Below, piece after piece: positions 14,144-21,492 of a stretch of 21,843 nt of DNA. The first letter of the stretch is position 1; each line of letters opens with the position of its first letter. The stretch comes from CAVPRW01 sp046727435 [NCBI: bacterium]. GTDB taxonomy: Bacteria; Tectomicrobia; Entotheonellia; J063. The notes under the pieces are model-generated. The model ran no database searches. It was not told where the DNA came from and saw only the letters and a program-made list of their open reading frames with translations. The position numbers were made by a program, and so were the translations under genes. The stretch spans positions 1 to 21,843 of the forward strand of contig JBKPCR010000454.1 of the NCBI GenBank assembly GCA_046727435.1. The letters are read 5' to 3'.

Positions 14144-17125
14144 GCGAAGGTGCAAGGATTCGGCGGAGTCGTCATTCAGCGCTCGCCGTCGCTATTGCTG
14201 GTGGCGTTTGGCATGCCCCAGGCGCTGGAGCAGCTGCCGCAGCGCGCGGTGCAGGCAGCCCTGGCGCTGCGGCAGCTGGCCGCCGAGGGCACTGAGGGAG
14301 ACCCCTGTCCGGCCCTGCGAATGGTGGTGCATTGGGGGCGGCTGCTGGCGGATGTGCACGCGAGCGAGCCGACGACGCAGCTCCGCCCCATTGGGGAGAC
14401 GCTCGCCTGGCCGGTGCGGTTGTTGGGGCAGGCCGCGACGGGGGAAATTCTGCTCTCGCCGGAGGTCGGGCGGCTGGTCGAGGCGTGGTACGAGCTGCAG
14501 GCGCGCGAGGTCAGGCTCCAACGGGGACAATCGGGGCGGATCAGCGTGTACGCGGTGGTGGGGAACAGACCCCAATGGTCCAGACTAGGGATGCATGGAC
14601 TCCGCCCGCTCAGTCCGTTTGTGGGCCGGGACCAGGAGCTCGCGACGCTGGCCGCGCGGCTGCGACAGGTGGAAGCAGGCCAAGGGCAGGTGGTGGGCAT
14701 CATTGGCGAGCCCGGCATAGGCAAGTCACGCCTGTGCTATGAGTTCATCCGTGGCCACGTGCCCCAGCCGTGGGTGGTCCTTGAGACACAGGCAACCGCA
14801 TACGGCCAGGCAACTCCTTATCTCCCCATCCTCGACCTGCTCAAGAGCTACTGCCACATCGAAGACCGCGATGATCCGCCGACGGTCCGTGACAAGCTGA
14901 CCGCCAAGCTCCATGGCCTTGATGACGCCATCACACCCACTGCGTCGACGTTGCTGACGCTCCTCGATTTGCCGGTCAAGGACCCACAGTGGCAGGTCCT
15001 GGATGCGCCCCAGCGCCGGCAGCGCACCCTGGACGCCATCAAACACCTATTGGTGTGGGAGAGCCAGGGGCATCCGCTGCTGCTCGTCGTTGAAAACCTC
15101 CACTGGATCGATGCCGAGACCCAGGCGGCGCTCGACACCCTCATTGAGAGCCTCCCCGCCGCCCGCCTCTTCCTCCTTACTACTTACCGCTCTGAGTATC
15201 AACATGGCTGGGGGAACAAAACTTACTACACGCAACTCCGGCTTGACCCACTGCCAGGCGAGAGCGCCCGCGAACTCACCGGGGCTCTTTTGGGCGACGT
15301 CCCCGAGCTCAAGCCGCTCAAGCAGCGTTTGATCGAGCGGACCCAGGGCAATCCCTTTTTCCTCGAGGAGAGTATCCGGTCCTTGGTGGAAACGCAGGTT
15401 CTGGTCGGCGAGCGGGAGGCCTATCGCCTGGCGCAGGCATTACCGATGATTCAGGTGCCCGCCACGGTGCAGGCGGTCTTGGCGGCACGCATCGACCGGC
15501 TGCCGCCGGAAGAGAAACAGCTCCTGCAAACCGCCGCTGTCATCGGCACCAAGGTGCCCTTTCCCCTGTTGCAGGCCATTGCCGAGCGGCCCGAGGCGGC
15601 GCTGCACCGTGGCCTGGCGCACCTCCAGGCGGCCGAGTTCCTCCACGAGACACGGCTGTTTCCCGACCACGAGTACACCTTCAAACACGTCCTCACCCGG
15701 GAAGTGGCTTACGGCAGCCTGCTGCACGAGCGCCGGCGCGCCTTGCATCGCCAGATCGTGGAGGCCCTGGAGGCGTTGTCTCCCGACCGCCTGGGTGAGT
15801 ATGCCGAGCGCCTCGCCCAGCACGCGCGGCAGGGCGAGGTGTGGGAGAAGGCGGTGCGTTACTGCCGACAGGCCGGGGAGAAGGCGCAGCACCGCGGGGC
15901 CGTGCGCGAAGCGCTCACGAGCTTCGCACAGGCCCTCGACGCGCTCGGCCACCTCCCCGAGCAGCCCGGCACCGGGGTGTTCGCGATCGAGCTGCACCAC
16001 CGCTTCGGAGGCCTGCTGAACTTGGCGGGAGAGCATGCGAGGAGTCTCGCCCAGTTGGGCGAGGCTGCGGCGCGGGCCCGACAACTCGGCGATCGCGCCC
16101 GGCTGGGAGGGGCGCTGTCCAGGATGGTGACGGTGCGCCTCATCGTCGGGGACGTTGAGGGCGCCCTGGCGGCCGGCCGGGAGGCCCTGGCACTGGCGGC
16201 CGCGCTTGGGGATCCTGCGCTACACGTGCACGCCTCCTTTCGGTTGGGGCACGCCTACGCTGGCATTGGCGACTACCGCCGAGCGGCCGAGATGCTGCGG
16301 GCGAACGTGGCGGCGCTCGCGCGGCGCACGCGTGGTGGCGTGCGTCTTTGGTGCATTCACTCGCAGGCATGGCTCGCGGAGGTGTTGGGGATCCTCGGGG
16401 AGTTCGCCGAGGGGAGACGCCAAGGGGAAGAGGCGTTCCGCCTGGCCATGGGCGATGGGCAATGGGACGACGCACCGTTCGGCGTGGTTGCGCGCCTCGG
16501 CTGCCTGTACCTCGCCCAGGGGGACCTGGACGCGGCCATCAGGGTGTTCGAGGAGGGCCTGGCCCTCTGTCGCGCCTCCGGCAACAGGGCCCCGGTATGG
16601 GCCATCGTTGGGGGCCTGGGTGAGGCGTACGCCCACACGGGACGTCTGGCCGAGGGCCTGGCGCTCCTGGAGGAGGCGCGCCGGGACGATCTTCGCACTG
16701 GCCGGTTGGGCGGCAGTTATGTCACCCACCTCCGGCAGCTCAGCGCTGTCTATCTCCGCGCCGGACGCGTCGACGCGGCCTGGCAGCACGCCTGTCAAGC
16801 GGTCGAGCTGGCCCGACAGCTGAAGGTGCGTGGACACGAGGCGGTCGCGCTGTGCCAACTCGGGGCCGTCCACGCCCACGCCAGCCCCCCCGACGTCCAG
16901 CGGGCCGAGATGCGCTACCAGGAGGCGTTGATCCTGGCCGAGGAACTCGGCATGCGGCCGCTCGTGGCCCACTGTCACCGTGGCTTCGGTACCCTGTATG
17001 TGAAGGCCGGTCGGCCGGAGCAGGCCCGCACAGCCCTGGAGACTGCCGTCGAGCTCTACCGCGCGATGGAGATGACGTTTTGGCTGCCCCAGGCCGAGGC
17101 CGCACTGATGCAAATAGGCGGATGA
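14141..17125 (+). CDS. Cyclase-like / AAA ATPase / TPR part of a split regulator
   Basis: 994 residues. Residues 1-140 finish a class III adenylate/guanylate cyclase-like domain (VVIQRSPSLLLVAFGMP, MVVHWGRLL, PIGETLAWPVRLLGQA), but the acidic metal-binding positions are missing, so it is probably a non-catalytic scaffold. An AAA/NACHT-like ATPase follows: FVGRDQELATL (about 162), Walker A GEPGIGKS (189-196), Walker B-type LLLVVENLHWID (residues 313-324, with E-N where D or E-D is usual), and QGNPFFLEES near 400. From about 560 to 990 the protein is a TPR array, as in MalT- and LuxR-type STAND regulators. Such proteins usually sense a ligand through TPRs and switch on ATP. Start is the GTG after TAGGAG. 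The GC content is clearly higher than in the accessory genes that follow. Confidence 0.82.
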   Translation: MAKVQGFGGVVIQRSPSLLLVAFGMPQALEQLPQRAVQAALALRQLAAEGTEGDPCPALRMVVHWGRLLADVHASEPTTQLRPIGETLAWPVRLLGQAATGEILLSPEVGRLVEAWYELQAREVRLQRGQSGRISVYAVVGNRPQWSRLGMHGLRPLSPFVGRDQELATLAARLRQVEAGQGQVVGIIGEPGIGKSRLCYEFIRGHVPQPWVVLETQATAYGQATPYLPILDLLKSYCHIEDRDDPPTVRDKLTAKLHGLDDAITPTASTLLTLLDLPVKDPQWQVLDAPQRRQRTLDAIKHLLVWESQGHPLLLVVENLHWIDAETQAALDTLIESLPAARLFLLTTYRSEYQHGWGNKTYYTQLRLDPLPGESARELTGALLGDVPELKPLKQRLIERTQGNPFFLEESIRSLVETQVLVGEREAYRLAQALPMIQVPATVQAVLAARIDRLPPEEKQLLQTAAVIGTKVPFPLLQAIAERPEAALHRGLAHLQAAEFLHETRLFPDHEYTFKHVLTREVAYGSLLHERRRALHRQIVEALEALSPDRLGEYAERLAQHARQGEVWEKAVRYCRQAGEKAQHRGAVREALTSFAQALDALGHLPEQPGTGVFAIELHHRFGGLLNLAGEHARSLAQLGEAAARARQLGDRARLGGALSRMVTVRLIVGDVEGALAAGREALALAAALGDPALHVHASFRLGHAYAGIGDYRRAAEMLRANVAALARRTRGGVRLWCIHSQAWLAEVLGILGEFAEGRRQGEEAFRLAMGDGQWDDAPFGVVARLGCLYLAQGDLDAAIRVFEEGLALCRASGNRAPVWAIVGGLGEAYAHTGRLAEGLALLEEARRDDLRTGRLGGSYVTHLRQLSAVYLRAGRVDAAWQHACQAVELARQLKVRGHEAVALCQLGAVHAHASPPDVQRAEMRYQEALILAEELGMRPLVAHCHRGFGTLYVKAGRPEQARTALETAVELYRAMEMTFWLPQAEAALMQIGG

Positions 17126-17207
17126 GGACCTTCAGAGAAGGGCGTGCAGTGAGGTGGAACACCCAATGTCGAGGAGGATTGCACGAACTGGATGGCGGCC
17201 ACGCCCA

Positions 17208-17282
17208 TCAAGAACAGGCACTCAGCCTGGCTGAAGAGATCGGGGAGACGGGGTTGCAGACGCACCCCAGGATCGCCCTATA
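17208..17282 (+). pseudogene. TPR-tail remnant
   Basis: In a frame different from the preceding gene, HQEQALSLAEEIGETGLQ resembles a TPR helix such as YQEALILAEELGMRPL at the end of the intact array. It ends at TAG 17280. It looks like a leftover of a second AAA/TPR gene or of a duplication. The match is short, so confidence is low. Confidence 0.3.
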
Positions 17283-17329
17283 GGCGAGCCATCAGGGTGG
17301 GCTCATACTGGTGGGTTGAGGGTGATTCT

Positions 17330-17479
17330 TCACAGCACTCCGGCCCGCTTCGCATGGAGCGAGGCGATGACTTTTTCGGTGAGGACTTTGGAGGCCCTGA
17401 GGATCTCGACGCCCAGGATATGCCCCGCATCGCCGAACTCGACGCTGATGCCTGGAGAGACTTCAATCGATCGGGTATT
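17330..17479 (-). pseudogene. DUF2283 fragment (N-terminally truncated)
   Basis: On the minus strand the frame reads IEVSPGISVEFGDAG then HILGVEILRASKVLTEKVIASL and stops at 17330. This is the second half of the DUF2283 family (consensus EEVSPGIxxDFDxxGxxVGIEILxAS). The expected N-terminal part (YDxEADALYI) is not present in any frame; instead the sequence runs back to an in-frame TGA and then the end of the PIN gene. No start codon or ribosome site is available, so it is a remnant. DUF2283 proteins are thought to be antitoxin-like. Confidence 0.6.
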
Positions 17480-17509
17480 CCTTGGATTCCGTCATCATCT
17501 ACGAGGCTC

Positions 17510-17914
17510 TTACCAGATCGTTTCCACTGCTGACGTCTGGATCTTTCTGTCTCGACTGATAACTGGAACGCTAAAATATAAGGCTGTCCCTGCAATGATG
17601 CGATCGGGCATATCTGGGACCTCATCGCGGATCACGCGGCCAACCGCCAGGGCAACTGCCATCGTTAGATCAGCCACGCGCAAGGCGCTGTCTTGCAGGC
17701 GGAGCGCTTCTTGAAGGCGCGTGAAGGATTCGGGGGGAATCCTGCCCTTTTCACAGAGGTAGACAACTTCGACAAGCGAAATGGAGGAGATCAGGACGGG
17801 CACGCCGCGTCTTCCAGCCTCATCAATAAACCGTTTCGCCCGATCGGATAGCCGGGCATCAGCGTTCAGATACCAGACGGCTGTGTGAGTATCGATAACC
17901 GCACTCGGGATCAT
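17510..17914 (-). CDS. PIN-domain toxin (VapC-like ribonuclease)
   Basis: A 134-residue PIN protein. Acidic residues of the active site are in place: Asp8 (AVIDTHTAVWYL), Glu49 (SISLVEVVYL), Asp104 (MPDRIIAGTAL) and Asp122 (ISRDRKI). VapC-type PIN toxins cleave specific RNAs. The ATG at 17914 overlaps the antitoxin stop (ATGA), the usual arrangement of a toxin translated after its antitoxin. A GTG at 17941 lies inside the antitoxin and is rejected. The C-terminus VETIW is the normal end of this subfamily, so the gene looks intact even though a broken gene follows. Confidence 0.88.
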   Translation of the reverse strand: MIPSAVIDTHTAVWYLNADARLSDRAKRFIDEAGRRGVPVLISSISLVEVVYLCEKGRIPPESFTRLQEALRLQDSALRVADLTMAVALAVGRVIRDEVPDMPDRIIAGTALYFSVPVISRDRKIQTSAVETIW

Positions 17915-18162
17915 ATGTCTTCCCGGGGAAAGTCTCCCCACATTTCTTGCCGTGCTTTATCGATCTCTTCTGCGCTGATGCTAACGCCAAAATCCTTCCA
18001 CAACCCGTATAAGGAGCGAAGCGGCTTCTCTCCATCCTCAGCCCGCTGGAGCGGCTCTTCTAGGTCGGATACGATCGCCTCGATAAGGCGTAGCTTTTGA
18101 CCTGGAGTGAGGTGCTTAGCTAAGCTCAGAACTTCTTCGAATGTCGGCTCTTGTGTCGCCAT
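17911..18162 (-). CDS. Antitoxin partner of the PIN toxin
   Basis: An 83-residue protein, MATQEPTFEEVLSLAKHL at the start and EIDKARQEMWGDFPREDI at the end. The tail with ARREMW-x-FPREDI is characteristic of antitoxins encoded immediately before PIN toxins of this type; the C-terminal part would bind and block the toxin, and the N-terminal helices would dimerise and bind DNA. The ATG at 18162 has GGAGG 7 bases before it. A longer frame to 18207 has no support. It overlaps the end of the unrecognised gene upstream by about 47 bases. Confidence 0.85.
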   Translation of the reverse strand: MATQEPTFEEVLSLAKHLTPGQKLRLIEAIVSDLEEPLQRAEDGEKPLRSLYGLWKDFGVSISAEEIDKARQEMWGDFPREDI

Positions 18163-18412
18163 ACATGTCCTCCATGATGAAGCTAACCATTCGATAATCT
18201 TCATCAAGCGCGAGCATAGTCCTGCCGGCTAACACTGTGAAGCACTTATCCCCCTTCCGGTGCACGAGTTGGCAACTCTTCAACCGATAGCCATTATGAA
18301 TCGGAGCTTCACTGGCAGCATGGATATCATAAGCAGCACCACGAAATCCGGCTGGCCGGATTCCAGCAGTGGTAAGTTCTTCCTCGTCAGTTTCGGCCGT
18401 CAGCACTTCCAT
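18116..18412 (-). CDS. Hypothetical protein of unknown family
   Basis: A possible 98-residue protein starting MEVLTAETDEEELTTAGIRP; I do not recognise it. It has an acidic N-terminus and a more regular C-terminal half (GYRLKSCQLVHRKGDKCF, MLALDEDYRMVSFIMEDM) that reads like a folded beta-rich domain. No signal peptide or membrane segment. The Shine-Dalgarno is weak. Its last 15 or so codons overlap the antitoxin gene in another frame, so either its true end was lost (a remnant) or it is translationally tied to the antitoxin. The frame is open further upstream to 18568 without plausible content. Confidence 0.35.
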   Translation of the reverse strand: MEVLTAETDEEELTTAGIRPAGFRGAAYDIHAASEAPIHNGYRLKSCQLVHRKGDKCFTVLAGRTMLALDEDYRMVSFIMEDMYGDTRADIRRSSELS

Positions 18413-18486
18413 CCGCTTCTGGAATCGATTCTTGTAGTCAGCTCCTAGGCTGCAGGGTCTGGGGCTGGCAGAGAATTGACAGCTGC

Positions 18487-18831
18487 TTACTTGGCATTGC
18501 CCAACTGTTCCAAAATTATCCAGATACCCCTTTTCAGAACAGGTAGATCCCTCTGGGTAATTTTCCACACTGCCGTGAGATCAACGCCCATATAGTCATG
18601 ATTCAAGACATCACGCAGCCCCGCAATGCGACGCCAGGGGATCTCATGATGCCGGGAGCGCAGTTCCTGGGATAGTCTCTTGGTCGCTTCCCCGATGATT
18701 TCAAGTTGCCGAATCACAGCGTCCTGCCAGTGCGTGGTGGCCATAAAGACATCACGACCGACCGAAATATAAGATTCGATCCGCGCCATAGCATCCAGGA
18801 TGTGCCTGAGATACAGATGGTCGCCTTTCAT
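18487..18831 (-). CDS. hepT: HepT-like toxin (DUF86)
   Basis: A 114-residue helical protein with the HepT motif R-x4-H-x-Y as Arg73, His78 and Tyr80 in RDVLNHDY. Described HepT proteins are HEPN-family RNases neutralised by an MntA nucleotidyltransferase, which adds AMP to the motif tyrosine. It overlaps the mntA-like gene by 4 bases (ATGA) and follows it, as in known MntA/HepT pairs. Length is typical (110-140). Family function is established; activity here is inference. Confidence 0.88.
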   Translation of the reverse strand: MKGDHLYLRHILDAMARIESYISVGRDVFMATTHWQDAVIRQLEIIGEATKRLSQELRSRHHEIPWRRIAGLRDVLNHDYMGVDLTAVWKITQRDLPVLKRGIWIILEQLGNAK

Positions 18832-19118
18832 AAGCTGACCGCTTCCCTCAGCACCTCTTCTCGGATGTAGGGGCTGATTGCCCCTTCGGTGACGACATCC
18901 ACTTCATAGCCGACGAGATCTTCTAGATCTTGCTTGATAGCGATGATGTCAAGTAGACTCCGGCCGGGATCGAGCTTTACCAAAATGTCGATATCGCTGT
19001 CGGGTCGAGCTTCGCCACGAGCCAGGGAGCCGAAGACGCGCACGTCTCGCGCCCCATGGCTGGCGGCGATTCGCAATATCTCGTCGCGCTTGTCTTGTAG
19101 AACCTTGTCGATTTCCAT
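18828..19118 (-). CDS. mntA: MntA-like minimal nucleotidyltransferase antitoxin
   Basis: A 96-residue minimal nucleotidyltransferase. The catalytic signature GS-x10-DxD is exact: Gly30-Ser31, Asp42 and Asp44 in VFGSLARGEARPDSDIDILV; a third acidic residue is expected at Asp74 or so in YEVDVV. It begins MEIDKVLQDKRDEILRIAAS and has CGGAG 7 bases before the ATG. With the overlapping HepT gene it makes an intact toxin/antitoxin pair whose antitoxin works by AMPylating the toxin. Confidence 0.88.
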   Translation of the reverse strand: MEIDKVLQDKRDEILRIAASHGARDVRVFGSLARGEARPDSDIDILVKLDPGRSLLDIIAIKQDLEDLVGYEVDVVTEGAISPYIREEVLREAVSL

Positions 19119-19331
19119 AGACCAACTCCGTGAGCGTCATGTGTTTTGCCGGCTGGTGTGCAAATGCTGTGGGTCGTCGATCCCTTCCGGTGCGCCTCCC
19201 ATATCCGCGGCGCTTAAATTGCGCGTCATCATGGTTCAGGACCTTCTGCTCGGATGGACAGCATCCTCCCACGGCCCATTCTGGCCAAGGCACTCCCGAA
19301 AAGTCTCGGCTAAGCTCGCGTGGACTACAGC

Positions 19332-19390
19332 GCTCCAACGCCGCCAAGGGAATACGTTGGAGCACATAAAATTGGTACACTGGCGTGTAC
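19332..19390. repeat. Two inverted repeats in tandem
   Basis: GCTCCAACG (19332-19340) and CGTTGGAGC (19355-19363) are a perfect 9-bp pair with a 14-base loop. GTACAC (19375-19380), TGGC, GTGTAC (19385-19390) are a 6-bp pair with a 4-base loop. Neither has a U tract. Confidence 0.45.
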
Positions 19391-19400
19391 AGCACTGGCG

Positions 19401-19453
19401 AAATCCCCCCTTCCCCCCTTTGTCAAAGGGGGAGCGCGAAGCGTAGGGGATTT
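19401..19453. repeat. REP/MITE-like palindromic repeat
   Basis: Outer arms AAATCCCC (19401-19408) and GGGGATTT (19446-19453) enclose an inner stem CCCCCTTT (19414-19421), loop GTC, AAAGGGGG (19425-19432). This composition (AAATCCCCC, CCCTTTGnnAAAGGGGG, GGGGATTT) is that of dispersed intergenic palindromes common in several phyla. Only one copy lies in the window, so dispersal is knowledge of similar elements and was not observed here. Confidence 0.6.
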
Positions 19454-19493
19454 ACGACGGCAGCAGCTGTGTACCAATCTTGTGTGGTTCCAT

Positions 19494-21425
19494 TTAGGAC
19501 TCGAATAGATGGCAACGTGCCGCCTCATCCACAATACGAGCGGCGTCTTCGGGCAGCAGCAGACGCGCGTCCTGCAACTCACGTACCACCTCCTTGACCC
19601 GCTGGACGTAGGCCTCGTGATTGCCGTAGCGCTCCTCCAGCGATGGACGGGGATCACCATTCCCCAGGCGCTCTGCCTTGGTCTTGGCAAAGGGCACATA
19701 CGAGCCCTCTCGATCGCAGAGCTCGCCCTCAGGATAGGGAGCTTTGTAGAGATTCCATCCCGTATGGGTGGCCAGCGGCACGGCGATGGCTGGTAGACGA
19801 ATGCCGGCGACCTCGTTCCCATCGCCATCCACTTGAGACACGAGTGGAGTATAGGCGCTGGTGGGTGTCGACTCGGGGTACACCCAATCCGTTAGCACAT
19901 CGACACGGTCGGCGAAGCCCAGCACCTGCATGCCGGGGATGTCTGGAAATTTCACGCCCGTCGGCGCCACCAGTGTCCCTGCTGCCAGCGTTGGCACACG
20001 ACTGGGTGGCGGCTCCACGCCTTCGGAGACCCAGCGATCGAGCGCAACTAAGAGAGCCCGGAGCGCTGGCGTCGGGTCGTGGGGGTTGCGGGGATGTATG
20101 CCAGTCCCGCGTGCGGCTCGCATACCCGCGCGGCCGCCGTGCTGGGTACCAGCCACCATGTAATGGCGGACCGAGGGGGGAATGACGATGTCCTGCTGCC
20201 CCAGCGGATCGGTGTGCAACAGTGACGCGCCCTTTTGCCAGTATTCAGTCGAGGTATTGACTTCGATGACCAGCGGATCAAAGCCATCGCCACGCCATAA
20301 GCCTCCGGTCTGGCCGGTCACGGGGTCGGTGAGCGTCGCGTGGGCAAACGGAAAGTTGTTTTCGGGGAACCAATGATCCTCATGCTGGGTACGAGTACGG
20401 TATGGCTGGCCAAATTCGTAGTTGGCGAAGACCTTGCCAATGCCGGCGACATGGCTCAGGTAGCCGTCGATGACTCTGCGTCCCGTTTCATCTTGATTGA
20501 AGCCGAGGGCGACGTGATCGCGCAGATACCGACCGCTCTGCGATTGGCCGAACGCTAGCACCGCTCTGAACCCCGGGTCACCGCCGTTGAGCGCCACGGG
20601 GTTCGTATTGCCAGCGCGGTCTCGGGCCTCGTAACGCAAGAAAGAGATGAGATCGCGCGTCGCCGCAAAGCCAATCCCCAGCACCTTGGGATCCTTCGCC
20701 GGATACCAGAAATCATAGATCAAACCGGGCTGGAACGCAGTCCCCTCCGGGAGTAACTTGATGCTGCGGGCATTCGCATAGGCCCACTGGCTCGACGGAA
20801 TCTCGGTGCGTGGGTCCCCCTCTCTGATGCGTACGGTGAGACGCGCCTGGCTCTGGTCGAGAGTCGCCGCCTCATAGCTCAGAGGTGCTGTCAGCCGTGT
20901 GGTGGGAACCCGCGTGCCGAACACGAACTCATCCCGAATGGTTCTCACGATGGTCGTGCCATGATACGTGGCGACCGGGACGCGCATCGCCAGGCCGTGA
21001 TTGGCACGTGGGGCATCTGGGTCCCACCCACTCCACACTATGGTATAGCCGGCACGGAAGGTAAAACCAGTGCCAGCATCCGTCGCCGTGACGGGATCAT
21101 TGTAGGACGTCGGAGAAGTCTCAGGTGCCACATGGAACACTGGCAGGAGATTCTTGCGTCCCCGGTTCACCACCTCGTAGAGGATCCTTCGGTTGCCTCT
21201 TTCGACATCCGCCGGCCGCAGGATATCGAACTCCGCCTCATACTCGACGAGACCACGGCCATTGCGGGGCGCCTTGTCCAGGTTGACGATGACGGCATTC
21301 AGCGGATGGTCTGGGTCCAGCTCCCCGTACGCCGTTCCGGTAATGCGGAGGTAGCCCCCCGCCGTTCCGAATTCCTGCCCATCGGCAAATGGCTCCATGC
21401 GGTCGATCTTCAAGTTGATCAGCAC
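19494..21425 (-). CDS. Alpha/beta hydrolase domain protein (Abhydrolase_10 family)
   Basis: 643 residues, matching the large Abhydrolase_10 family. The nucleophile elbow is AFGQSQSGRYLRD with Ser295 (or Ser297) as nucleophile; nearby YLSHVAGIGK, an HTDPLGQQDI segment and VAGTQHGG (a likely histidine) are family features. The N-terminal domain (about 1-270) with GGYLRITGTAYGELDPDHPLN and WSGWDPDAP is also typical. No signal peptide is seen: the GTG start at 21425 begins MLINLKIDRME, with AAAGGGG about 7 bases upstream. Substrates are unknown; family members are annotated as esterases or lactonase-like enzymes without firm evidence. It follows a beta-propeller gene on the same strand by 67 bases, perhaps as an operon. 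Confidence 0.82.
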   Translation of the reverse strand: MLINLKIDRMEPFADGQEFGTAGGYLRITGTAYGELDPDHPLNAVIVNLDKAPRNGRGLVEYEAEFDILRPADVERGNRRILYEVVNRGRKNLLPVFHVAPETSPTSYNDPVTATDAGTGFTFRAGYTIVWSGWDPDAPRANHGLAMRVPVATYHGTTIVRTIRDEFVFGTRVPTTRLTAPLSYEAATLDQSQARLTVRIREGDPRTEIPSSQWAYANARSIKLLPEGTAFQPGLIYDFWYPAKDPKVLGIGFAATRDLISFLRYEARDRAGNTNPVALNGGDPGFRAVLAFGQSQSGRYLRDHVALGFNQDETGRRVIDGYLSHVAGIGKVFANYEFGQPYRTRTQHEDHWFPENNFPFAHATLTDPVTGQTGGLWRGDGFDPLVIEVNTSTEYWQKGASLLHTDPLGQQDIVIPPSVRHYMVAGTQHGGRAGMRAARGTGIHPRNPHDPTPALRALLVALDRWVSEGVEPPPSRVPTLAAGTLVAPTGVKFPDIPGMQVLGFADRVDVLTDWVYPESTPTSAYTPLVSQVDGDGNEVAGIRLPAIAVPLATHTGWNLYKAPYPEGELCDREGSYVPFAKTKAERLGNGDPRPSLEERYGNHEAYVQRVKEVVRELQDARLLLPEDAARIVDEAARCHLFES

Positions 21426-21492
21426 ATTGCACCCCTTTCCGCTTCATCCGTGAATATTCCGTCATATCCAGCCAGCCGTGTAAGAACCCTCT

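Larger units (their letters stand above)
19119..19493. other. Gene-free, palindrome-rich spacer
   Basis: No frame here shows protein character. The right half contains three inverted repeats in a row (19332-19363, 19375-19390 and 19401-19453), annotated separately or below. It separates the MntA/HepT genes from the stop of the Abhydrolase_10 gene (both minus strand), so the repeats could limit read-through. Confidence 0.5.

Noticed and set aside
14176-14742. Other long frames inside the AAA/TPR gene on both strands
   Set aside because: These are by-products of high GC in a real coding frame; they are Arg/Pro/Ala-rich and have no domain.
19130-19493. Short frames in the spacer after MntA
   Set aside because: They lack ribosome sites and protein-like composition and run through palindromes.
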